A DNA stretch of 5,551 bases, taken from NCBI GenBank assembly GCA_014728745.1, contig WJLC01000024.1, positions 1 through 5,551 on the forward strand. The letters are read 5' to 3'. The notes beneath the pieces were generated by a model. It made no database searches. It had not been told where the DNA came from and worked only from the letters and a program-made list of their open reading frames with translations. The translations under genes were made by a program, and so were the position numbers. Positions 1 through 5,118 of this stretch are shown piece after piece. Numbering within the stretch: the first letter of the stretch is position 1; the number at the start of each line of letters is the position of its first letter. Origin of the DNA: Candidatus Pacearchaeota archaeon (GTDB taxonomy: Archaea; Nanobdellota; Nanobdellia; Pacearchaeales; GW2011-AR1).

Positions 1-400
1 CACCACAAACTCTAAAATCCACTTTTTTCATTTTTTCAACTTTGCTCCCTCCTTTTCCAAATCCAATAACATACCCAAAATCTTTTGTTTTTTTCAAACC
101 AATCAAATACTCTTTACCTTTAATCTGCTCTTGAATCAAAACACCTTCAGCCTTCTTAATCTTATTTAATCTTTTAAATGCATTTAATGCTTGTTTTTTA
201 TTTTTAATTCCCAGGACAATCCCATTAACTTTTGTCTTGTGAACAATTTTTTTAGAAGATACTTTCATAACCAAAGGAAAATCTAATTTATTCAAAGCAT
301 TATTCAAACTTTTTATTTTCTTAGCAAAAAGTGTCTCAGCAATATTAAATCCCTCTTTTTTAAGGAACTTCTCAGCCTCTTTCTCAGTCAGTGTTTTCAT
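1..400 (-). CDS. acdB: ADP-forming acetyl/acyl-CoA synthetase, beta (ATP-grasp) subunit, partial
   Basis: This gene reads leftward from an ATG at 400-398 and leaves the window after 133 residues with no stop. The family enzyme (ACD) makes ATP from acyl-CoA, ADP and phosphate, releasing the acid and CoA; the beta subunit carries the ATP-grasp nucleotide site. The sequence shows the standard opening (TEKEAEKFLKKEGFNI, residues 5-20), then FPLVMKVSSKKIVHKTKVNG (41-60), the hallmark of the ATP-grasp_5 family, then GVLIQEQIKGKEYLIGLKK (86-104), a glycine-rich GFGKGG (113-118) and FRV (129-131). Free-standing beta subunits are usually about 230 residues, so roughly 100 should lie outside the window. 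It is divergent from the alpha gene with a 46-base gap, which supports the two being partners. No Shine-Dalgarno site is visible, and a TATA block lies about 25 bases upstream, so the message is probably leaderless. Acyl specificity cannot be read from this fragment. Confidence 0.87.
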   Translation of the reverse strand, partial: MKTLTEKEAEKFLKKEGFNIAETLFAKKIKSLNNALNKLDFPLVMKVSSKKIVHKTKVNGIVLGIKNKKQALNAFKRLNKIKKAEGVLIQEQIKGKEYLIGLKKTKDFGYVIGFGKGGSKVEKMKKVDFRVCG

Positions 401-415
401 AGGTTTAAAACAGAA

Positions 416-429
416 TATATTTATATATA
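416..429. promoter_or_regulatory. Shared bidirectional TATA-box region of the divergent ACD genes
   Basis: The 46-base gap between the two divergent ATGs contains one uninterrupted A/T block. On the plus strand TTTATATA (420-427) is centred about 23 bases before the alpha ATG. On the minus strand TATATATA (422-429) or TATAAATA (425-418) is centred about 21-25 bases before the beta ATG. Archaeal TATA boxes sit about 25 bases before the transcription start, so both messages would start at or next to their ATG (leaderless). Purine-rich stretches flank the block on each side in the right orientation for BRE elements (ACAGAA on plus, GGAAAGG on minus). Inference from spacing and sequence only. Confidence 0.65.
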
Positions 430-446
430 CCTTTCCATCTCATTTC

Positions 447-1643
447 ATGAAAAATAAAAAAGGAGATGATTTACTAGTTAATTTCTTCAAACCAAATACA
501 ATTGCAGTTATTGGGGCAAGCAACAATCCTGAAAAAGTGGGCAATGTTCTCATGAAAAAACTATGCGAATGCGAAAGAAAAGTAATTCCTATAAACCCAA
601 ATCATAATAAAATTGAAGGCAAAAAAGCTTACCAAAATGTTTTATCATACTCTAAAAAAATAGATCTTGCTGTTATTGCTGTTCCTGCAAAAATAGTTAA
701 CAAAGTTTTGATTGAGTGTGGCAAAAAGAAAATCCCAAATGCAATAATAATCTCAGCAGGTTTTAGTGAAGTTGGAAATGAAAAACTTGAAAAACAAATT
801 ATTAAGACTGCAGAAAAATACAAAATTAACATTCTAGGTCCTAATTGTTTTGGTGTAGCAAACCCGTATTTAAAATTAGACACAACATTCTCAAACACCA
901 GCCCAGGAAAAGGAAAGATAGCTTTCATAAGTCAGAGTGGAGCACTATTTAGCTATGTCTCAGATTTTCCAAAAAACAAATTCTCTGGATTTGTGAGCTT
1001 AGGCAACCAGGCAATGCTTGGATTTACAGAGTTTATTGAATATTTCAGCAAAGACAAAAAAACAAAGAAAATAATTCTCTATATTGAAAAACTAAAAAAT
1101 GGTAGAGAATTCATAAAAGCTTGTCAACGTTCTAAAAAACAAATAATAGTTGTAAAGGCTGGGCAAACAAAAAAAGGGACAAAAGCAACCCTAAGCCATA
1201 CAGGAAGTCTTGCAACAGACTTTAAAATTTATCAAGGTGCTTTTAAGCAAGCAGGCGTGGAGGTAGTTGAAAGCCTAGCAGAGGCTTTTTCAATAAAAAA
1301 GCAAAACCTAAAAATAAAATCAAAAAAACCAATAAAAATAATAACTAATGCAGGAGGTGCAGCTGCTCTTTTAACTGATGAATTAACTAAAAAAGGACAT
1401 AATGTAAATGTCAAGGACCTGCTTGGAACTGCAATTGCAAAAGATTATGAACAAGAATTAAAAAAATCCAAGGCAAGCAATAAAATAGTTATTGTAACAC
1501 CTCAAAAAATGTCAGAACCTGCAAAAACTGCAAAAATCCTTCCTAAAAAGGCAAATGCTTGTTTTTTAGGAGAAAAATCAATGACAAGAGCAATCAAAAT
1601 ATTAAAAAAGCGTAAAATCAAATACTATACTAGGTGTTGTTAA
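447..1643 (+). CDS. acdA: ADP-forming acetyl/acyl-CoA synthetase, alpha subunit (shortened)
   Basis: This is the CoA-binding and phospho-relay subunit that pairs with the divergently encoded beta subunit. Domains in order: an N-terminal CoA-binding Rossmann fold with IAVIGASNNPEKVG (19-32), PINPN (48-52) and ILGPNCFGVANP (129-140); a ligase domain with IAFISQSGAL (158-167), SLGNQ (184-188) and LYIE (211-214); the phosphohistidine motif LSHTGSLA (249-256) with H251 as the expected phosphorylated residue; and a third domain with ITNAGGAAALLTDEL (299-313), DLLGTA (324-329) and IVTPQKMSEP (349-358). At 398 residues it is clearly shorter than the roughly 460 of the Pyrococcus subunit. The stretch between GHNV (317-320) and DLLGTA lacks the usual LP...NPvD segment, and the C-terminus ends abruptly in TRCC where the family continues. 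The catalytic relay is intact, so I expect a working enzyme. Start chosen at the TATA-spaced ATG; no Shine-Dalgarno site. Confidence 0.9.
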   Translation: MKNKKGDDLLVNFFKPNTIAVIGASNNPEKVGNVLMKKLCECERKVIPINPNHNKIEGKKAYQNVLSYSKKIDLAVIAVPAKIVNKVLIECGKKKIPNAIIISAGFSEVGNEKLEKQIIKTAEKYKINILGPNCFGVANPYLKLDTTFSNTSPGKGKIAFISQSGALFSYVSDFPKNKFSGFVSLGNQAMLGFTEFIEYFSKDKKTKKIILYIEKLKNGREFIKACQRSKKQIIVVKAGQTKKGTKATLSHTGSLATDFKIYQGAFKQAGVEVVESLAEAFSIKKQNLKIKSKKPIKIITNAGGAAALLTDELTKKGHNVNVKDLLGTAIAKDYEQELKKSKASNKIVIVTPQKMSEPAKTAKILPKKANACFLGEKSMTRAIKILKKRKIKYYTRCC

Positions 1644-1668
1644 TATTGTCAACAAATTAAAGAAATAA
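1630..1668 (+). other. Possible out-of-frame continuation of the ACD alpha C-terminus
   Basis: One base beyond the reading frame of the alpha gene, the bases from 1630 translate as LGVVNIVNKLKK followed by TAA at 1666-1668. Joined to the in-frame IKYY (391-394) this gives an ending that resembles the family's usual final segment: a Tyr after the last strand, then a short helix of hydrophobic and basic residues. The annotated frame instead ends TRCC. This may reflect a one-base indel (assembly or real) near 1628-1630; it is a guess from pattern, not an alignment. Confidence 0.3.
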
Positions 1669-1678
1669 ATTAAAAAAG
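1668..1678 (+). promoter_or_regulatory. Weak candidate TATA element for the DUF5654 gene
   Basis: AATTAAAAAAG is centred about 27 bases before the ATG at 1700, the same geometry as the other promoters here, which would give a leaderless message. The surrounding 56-base gap is almost entirely A/T, so the match is weakly informative, and cotranscription with the ACD alpha gene is equally possible. Confidence 0.3.
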
Positions 1679-1699
1679 ACAAAATAAAAAGAAAAACAA

Positions 1700-1948
1700 A
1701 TGGTATTAAAAGCTGCAAAAAAATTTAATGAAGAGCTTAGAAAAAATATGCATACTGCAGTAATAGCGGCATTTTCTCTTGTAATTGCTTTTGCATGGAG
1801 AGATGTGATAACAGAATATGTTAATGATCTCACAAGTGTTGCTCCTATTCATAGCAAATTAATTAGTGCAATACTAGTAACTATTATAGCAGTTATCGGA
1901 ATTGTACTAGTAAGCTTTATCTTTGCTAAAAAAGAAGATAACAAGTAA
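1700..1948 (+). CDS. Small two-helix membrane protein, DUF5654-like
   Basis: This is an 82-residue protein with a basic, amphipathic N-terminus (1-16), a first membrane helix at about 18-40 containing the family-like AFSLVIAFAWRDVI (24-37), a short polar loop with P49, a second strongly hydrophobic helix at about 53-75, and a charged AKKEDNK tail. This architecture and the A-F-x-L-V-x-A-x-A-W pattern match my memory of archaeal DUF5654 proteins, whose function is unknown. By the positive-inside rule both ends should face the cytoplasm, forming a hairpin. ATG 1700 was chosen; an internal ATG at 1748 (M17) would remove the basic lead and leave only the helices. The gene stands between the ACD alpha gene and endonuclease III, with gaps of about 55 bases either side, so context says little about function. 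Family assignment is moderate; coding status is strong. Confidence 0.72.
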   Translation: MVLKAAKKFNEELRKNMHTAVIAAFSLVIAFAWRDVITEYVNDLTSVAPIHSKLISAILVTIIAVIGIVLVSFIFAKKEDNK

Positions 1949-1960
1949 AAACATATAAGA

Positions 1961-1968
1961 TATAAAAA
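1961..1968 (+). promoter_or_regulatory. Candidate TATA box of the endonuclease III gene
   Basis: TATAAAAA lies in the 55-base gap after the DUF5654 gene. A transcript starting about 25 bases downstream would begin near 1990, leaving a leader of roughly 14 bases before the ATG at 2004, unlike the leaderless spacing at the neighbouring promoters. No Shine-Dalgarno site is seen in that leader. Confidence 0.45.
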
Positions 1969-1970
1969 CA

Positions 1971-1986
1971 ATATTCTAAAGAATAT
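1971..1986. repeat. Perfect 6-bp inverted repeat with 4-base spacer near the nth start site
   Basis: ATATTC, then TAAA, then GAATAT. The arms are exactly complementary, and the repeat sits between the candidate TATA box (1961-1968) and the predicted start site near 1990. It has the size and place of a small operator that could block initiation; alternatively it is a weak A/T hairpin. It does not look like a terminator because no T-run follows. In such A/T-rich DNA a chance origin is possible. Confidence 0.4.
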
Positions 1987-2003
1987 AGTCCACACCTCTT
2001 AAA

Positions 2004-2669
2004 ATGAAAGAATCTAATAAAATTAAAAAAGTATTAAAAATACTTTACAAAAAATATCCTTCTCATACTAAAACCACATTAAATAGAATGAGAAATATTG
2101 AGGACAAGCAAGCCCCATTTAAAATTCTAATTTCATGTCTTCTCAGCTTAAGAGCAAGAGATGAAAACACAGAAAAAGTTTCAAAAGAGCTTTTCAAAGT
2201 TGCAAAGACTCCAAAAGCTATTGCAAATATACCCTTAAAAAAACTAGAGAAAATAATCTACAGCTCAGGACATTATCATAAAAAAGCAAGGACATTAAAA
2301 CATGTTTCAAAAGAGTTGATAAAGAGATTTAAAGGAAAAGTTCCAAAAACTAAAGAAGAGCTTTTATCAATCAAAGGTATAGGGCCTAAAACCGCAAATA
2401 TAGTTTTAGCATTTGCATTTGGCCAGTGTGTGATTCCTGTTGATACCCACTGTCACCGTATTCCTAATCGTCTTGGGTGGGTTAAAACAAAAAAACCTGA
2501 GAAAACAGAATTAGAATTAAATAAAATAATTCCTGACAATAAAAAATGTGAATTCAATGCTGTTTTTGTTCAGTTTGGAAGAGACATTTGCACCCCTATT
2601 TCTCCTTGGTGCAGTAAATGCCCTGTTGCAAAATACTGCCAAAGAGTGGGTGTTCAAAGATCAAGGTAA
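2004..2669 (+). CDS. nth: Endonuclease III (DNA glycosylase/AP lyase)
   Basis: A base-excision repair enzyme that removes oxidised pyrimidines from DNA and cleaves the resulting abasic site. It is 221 residues, normal length. The six-helix core carries ILISCLLSLRARDENT (41-56), the S-x-R-x-x-D variant usual in archaea and thermophiles. The helix-hairpin-helix is LLSIKGIGPKTA (120-131) with the expected catalytic lysine K129 (equivalent to E. coli K120). The catalytic aspartate is D147 in VIPVDTHCHRIPNRLG (143-158). The C-terminal 4Fe-4S loop is complete: C196, C203, C206, C212 in C-x6-C-x2-C-x5-C spacing. Both catalytic residues are present, so bifunctional glycosylase/lyase activity is expected. 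The retained lysine and short length argue against MutY, which lacks the lysine and has a C-terminal recognition domain. It appears to have its own promoter and is followed by a 48-base gap before eL41. Confidence 0.95.
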   Translation: MKESNKIKKVLKILYKKYPSHTKTTLNRMRNIEDKQAPFKILISCLLSLRARDENTEKVSKELFKVAKTPKAIANIPLKKLEKIIYSSGHYHKKARTLKHVSKELIKRFKGKVPKTKEELLSIKGIGPKTANIVLAFAFGQCVIPVDTHCHRIPNRLGWVKTKKPEKTELELNKIIPDNKKCEFNAVFVQFGRDICTPISPWCSKCPVAKYCQRVGVQRSR

Positions 2670-2687
2670 ATGCAAGACAACAAAAAC

Positions 2688-2697
2688 CTTTAAAAAA
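2688..2697 (+). promoter_or_regulatory. TATA box of the eL41 gene (leaderless)
   Basis: CTTTAAAAAA is preceded by an A-rich CAAAAAC stretch suited to a BRE and is centred about 25 bases before the ATG at 2718. The predicted transcription start therefore falls on or beside the start codon, and no Shine-Dalgarno site is present. Inference from spacing. Confidence 0.55.
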
Positions 2698-2717
2698 CAC
2701 TTATTCTAAACTTTATT

Positions 2718-2846
2718 ATGAAACGTTCAAGTCGTAGATGGAAAAAGAAAGGCCAAATGCGTTGGAAATGGCAGAGAAAGAGACTTAGAAAGGAAAAGAG
2801 AAAAAGAAAAGTAAAGAAGTCTAAGAGAAAGAAGAAAAAGAAATAA
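2718..2846 (+). CDS. rpl41e: Ribosomal protein eL41
   Basis: A 42-residue, extremely basic protein: 28 of 42 residues are Lys or Arg. The N-terminal half, MKRSSRRWKKKGQMRWKWQR (1-20), closely follows the archaeal eL41 pattern as I recall it (M-K-R-x-x-R-K-W-K-K-K-G-R-M-R-W-K-W), including the three tryptophans W8, W16 and W18 and the K-G-x-M-R-W-K-W core. eL41 is a single small helix that lies at the interface of the two ribosomal subunits. Archaeal versions are usually about 36-37 residues; this one ends in a longer Lys-rich tail (KRKKKKK). The start is supported by the conserved MKR opening and the TATA spacing. It is flanked by gaps of 48 and 86 bases and looks monocistronic. Genes this short are often missed by annotation pipelines. 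Confidence 0.92.
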   Translation: MKRSSRRWKKKGQMRWKWQRKRLRKEKRKRKVKKSKRKKKKK

Positions 2847-2869
2847 TTCTAAAGACATTTATCTTACAA

Positions 2870-2894
2870 ATTGCAAGCACTATAACTCTGCAAT
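2870..2894. repeat. Short inverted repeat upstream of the RFC promoter
   Basis: ATTGCA (2870-2875) and TGCAAT (2889-2894) are exact inverted copies separated by 13 bases, ending 9 bases before the RFC-S TATA box. The arm-to-arm distance is about two helical turns, as for a dimeric regulator site, but six-base arms in A/T-rich DNA arise easily by chance. The rest of the 86-base gap shows nothing else recognisable. Confidence 0.22.
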
Positions 2895-2903
2895 ATCATA
2901 ATC

Positions 2904-2911
2904 TTTATAAG
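2904..2911 (+). promoter_or_regulatory. TATA box of the RFC operon (leaderless)
   Basis: TTTATAAG matches the archaeal box A pattern and is centred about 25 bases before the RFC-S ATG at 2933, so transcription should start at the start codon. No Shine-Dalgarno site precedes the ATG. This promoter probably drives RFC-S, RFC-L and the methyltransferase together. Confidence 0.65.
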
Positions 2912-2932
2912 CCAAATTGATGAATAAGTAAT

Positions 2933-3895
2933 ATGGCATCAAAGATATGGACTGAAAGGTTTCGTCCTTCTAAATTCAAAGAGGTTGTTGGACAAGAAGA
3001 TATTGTCAAAAGGATTGAATCTTTAACCAACTCACTAAATATCCCTCACTTATTATTCGCAGGACCAGCTGGAACAGGTAAATCCACTCTTGCATTAATT
3101 ATTGTGAAAGAGCTTTTTGGAGATATTTGGAAAGAAAATTACCTTGAACTAAATGCTTCTGATGAAAGAGGAATAAATATTGTAAGAGAAAAAGTAAAGA
3201 ATTTTGCAAGGACAAAATCACTTGGAGATGTCCCATTTAAAATAATATTTTTAGATGAAGCAGATGCCCTAACTCCTGAAGCTCAGCAAGCACTGAGAAG
3301 AACAATGGAAAACTATTCTGCTACTTGTAGGTTCATTTTATCATGTAATTACTCAAGTAAAATAATTGATCCTATTCAGAGTCGTTGCGCCTTATTCAGG
3401 TTCAAGCTTTTAGAGAAAAAAGACATTGAAAAAGTTCTTAATATAATTGCATCAGATGAGGATCTTACAATAACTCCTGAAGCAATGGAAGCTCTGTATG
3501 AAGGAAGTGAAGGCGACTGTAGAAGAGCAATAAATCTTCTCCAATCAACAGCTTCAATATCTCCCTCAATAACAGAGGATTTAGTTTCAACAGTAATTTC
3601 TAACACAAAACCAAAAGACATCAAAGTTGTCTTAGATTATGCTCTTTCAGGTGACTTTCAAAAATCAAGAGAAAAGCTTTTGGATGTTATGCTCAAAGAA
3701 TCTATTTCTGGACAAGATGTTGTAAAAGCTATTCAAAAAGAAATATGGAATCTTCCAGTTGAGCCAGATATTAAAGTTAGGCTTACAGAAAAAACAGGAG
3801 AAATAGAATTTAGAATAATTGAAGGGAGTGACCCATTCATTCAATTGCAATCTCTTTTAGCAAGCTTTGTTCTTGCTGGTTTGGGAAAGGAATAA
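2933..3895 (+). CDS. rfcS: Replication factor C small subunit (clamp loader)
   Basis: An AAA+ ATPase subunit of the archaeal clamp loader, which with RFC-L opens PCNA and loads it on primer-template DNA. It is 320 residues, full length and with no intein at the Walker A site, where archaeal RFC genes often carry one. Motifs in order: RFC box WTERFRPSKFKEVVGQ (6-21); Walker A GPAGTGKS (44-51); LNASDERG (73-80); Walker B IFLDEAD (105-111); QQALRRTME (118-126); sensor 1 around LSCNYSSKII (136-145, N139); the SRC arginine-finger motif (150-152, R151), which marks the small subunit; sensor 2 GDCRRAIN (194-201). The C-terminal collar runs to about 316. Four copies per complex are expected from the family. 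The stop is separated from the RFC-L start by a single base. Confidence 0.98.
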   Translation: MASKIWTERFRPSKFKEVVGQEDIVKRIESLTNSLNIPHLLFAGPAGTGKSTLALIIVKELFGDIWKENYLELNASDERGINIVREKVKNFARTKSLGDVPFKIIFLDEADALTPEAQQALRRTMENYSATCRFILSCNYSSKIIDPIQSRCALFRFKLLEKKDIEKVLNIIASDEDLTITPEAMEALYEGSEGDCRRAINLLQSTASISPSITEDLVSTVISNTKPKDIKVVLDYALSGDFQKSREKLLDVMLKESISGQDVVKAIQKEIWNLPVEPDIKVRLTEKTGEIEFRIIEGSDPFIQLQSLLASFVLAGLGKE

Positions 3896-3896
3896 A

Positions 3897-5105
3897 ATGA
3901 ATCAGAAACCATGGGTGGACAAATACCGTCCTAAAAGTTTTGAAGATATAAAAGGTCAAGGCCAGGCACTGCAAAAGATAAAAAAGTATTTGGAAGACTT
4001 TAATATTGGAAAGCTCACTAAAAGAAAGAAAAAAGCAATAATTCTTCACGGCCCTCCTGGAACAGGAAAAACAACTGTTGCAGAAGTGATTGCCAAGGAA
4101 AGTGATTCAGAAATCTTTGAGTTAAATGCTTCAGATTTCAGAAATAAAACCAAATTAAAAGAGATCTTAAGGCCTGCTATTGAGCAACAGTCTCTTACAA
4201 AAAAGAACAAACTTATTCTAATAGATGAAGCAGATGGAATTTCATCAATAGATAGAGGAGGATTAAGTGAATTAATAAGAATTATCCAAGAAACAACTTA
4301 TCCTATAGTAATTACTGCAAATGATGTCTGGAATAAGAAGTTATCTCCTTTAAGAAAAAAATGCGAAATAGTTCAGTTAAAGGAAATTGATTACAATGTG
4401 ATAAAGAGCATATTATTTGGAATACTTAGAAACGAAGGAATGTTTATTGACAATAAAATAATCACAAAGATTGCTATTAAAGCAAAAGGAGATATAAGAG
4501 CAGCAATAAATGATTTGCAGGCAATATCAAAATTAGATGGAGAGAATTTAGATCCAGAAACAATTGGGTTTGATGAAAGAAACAAGGAAACAGATATTTT
4601 CAGTGCTATGAAACATGTATTCAAAGGAAAGCCAACAGACAAAACAAGAAAAATATTTGATTCAGTTAACATGCCAATTGACAAAATAATTCTTTGGATA
4701 GAAGAAAACATTCCTGCAGAGTACTCAGGTAAGGCTCTTGCAAAAGCTTATGACAGATTAAGCAAAGTAGATGTGTTCAAGGGAAGAATTTACAAGCAGC
4801 AATATTGGAGGTTTCTTGTTTATGAATATGCTCTGCTTAGTTATGGAATATCTGCTTCTAAAGAAAAAACCAAAACTGGTTTCACAAGCTACAAAAAACC
4901 CTCAAGAATATTAAAAATTTGGATTAATAACAGACGAACTGCAAAGAAAAAATCAATTGCGAAAAAGTATGCTGAATTAGTGCATGTCGGACACAAAAGA
5001 GCAATGAGAGAATTTCCAATCATCAAAAATATAATAAAATCTGATGAAGATATTCAAGATGAATTACAATTAGATGAAGATGAATTAGCGTATCTTGAGA
5101 AATAA
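3897..5105 (+). CDS. rfcL: Replication factor C large subunit (short form)
   Basis: The single large subunit of the archaeal clamp loader, partner of the RFC-S gene just upstream. Motifs: PWVDKYRPKSFEDIKGQ (5-21), Walker A HGPPGTGKTT (51-60), ELNASDFRNK (75-84), Walker B LILIDEAD (106-113), sensor 1 ITANDVWNKKLSPLR (139-153), sensor 2 GDIRAAINDLQ (198-208), and the large-subunit signature ETDIFSAMKHVF (231-242). SRC is replaced by LRKKC (152-156), as usual for this subunit. The collar domain follows to about 375. The start at 3897 was chosen because it gives the normal MNQKPWVDKYRP opening, lies one base after the RFC-S stop and has a weak AAGGA Shine-Dalgarno-like site 5-6 bases upstream; an ATG at 3867 lies within RFC-S and adds ten unrelated residues. 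At 402 residues it is shorter than the usual 480-500. It ends DELQLDEDELAYLEK with no QxxLxxF-type PCNA-interacting tail. Confidence 0.96.
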   Translation: MNQKPWVDKYRPKSFEDIKGQGQALQKIKKYLEDFNIGKLTKRKKKAIILHGPPGTGKTTVAEVIAKESDSEIFELNASDFRNKTKLKEILRPAIEQQSLTKKNKLILIDEADGISSIDRGGLSELIRIIQETTYPIVITANDVWNKKLSPLRKKCEIVQLKEIDYNVIKSILFGILRNEGMFIDNKIITKIAIKAKGDIRAAINDLQAISKLDGENLDPETIGFDERNKETDIFSAMKHVFKGKPTDKTRKIFDSVNMPIDKIILWIEENIPAEYSGKALAKAYDRLSKVDVFKGRIYKQQYWRFLVYEYALLSYGISASKEKTKTGFTSYKKPSRILKIWINNRRTAKKKSIAKKYAELVHVGHKRAMREFPIIKNIIKSDEDIQDELQLDEDELAYLEK

Positions 5106-5118
5106 AAGAAAACAACAA

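Noticed and set aside
629..928. 99-codon open frame on the minus strand inside the ACD alpha gene
   Set aside because: It is the antisense of a well-conserved domain, has no promoter or recognisable motif, and its composition is what the complement of an A-rich gene gives.
1993..2000. CACCTCTT just before the nth start, resembling the anti-Shine-Dalgarno sequence itself
   Set aside because: It is the complement of a ribosome binding site on the coding strand, so it cannot pair with 16S rRNA as a Shine-Dalgarno element; most likely chance.
2920..2931. Three-codon upstream reading frame (ATG AAT AAG TAA) just before the RFC-S start
   Set aside because: The TATA box at 2904-2911 predicts transcription starting near 2933, so this mini-frame would not be in the message.
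2847..2932. Possible transcription terminator after eL41
   Set aside because: Only short T runs (TTT) and no stable hairpin are visible; archaeal T-tract termination usually needs a longer run.
3064..3087. Intein insertion at the RFC-S Walker A site, a common archaeal location
   Set aside because: The motif GPAGTGKS is uninterrupted and the gene has normal length.
3867..3896. Earlier ATG for RFC-L adding ten residues (MFLLVWERNK)
   Set aside because: It lies inside the end of RFC-S in another frame, the added residues do not fit the family, and the ATG at 3897 has the right N-terminus and spacing.
4391..4711. 106-codon hydrophobic open frame on the minus strand inside RFC-L
   Set aside because: The apparent membrane-like composition is the complement of Lys/Asn/Asp-rich coding sequence; it overlaps the RFC-L sensor 2 and collar regions completely.
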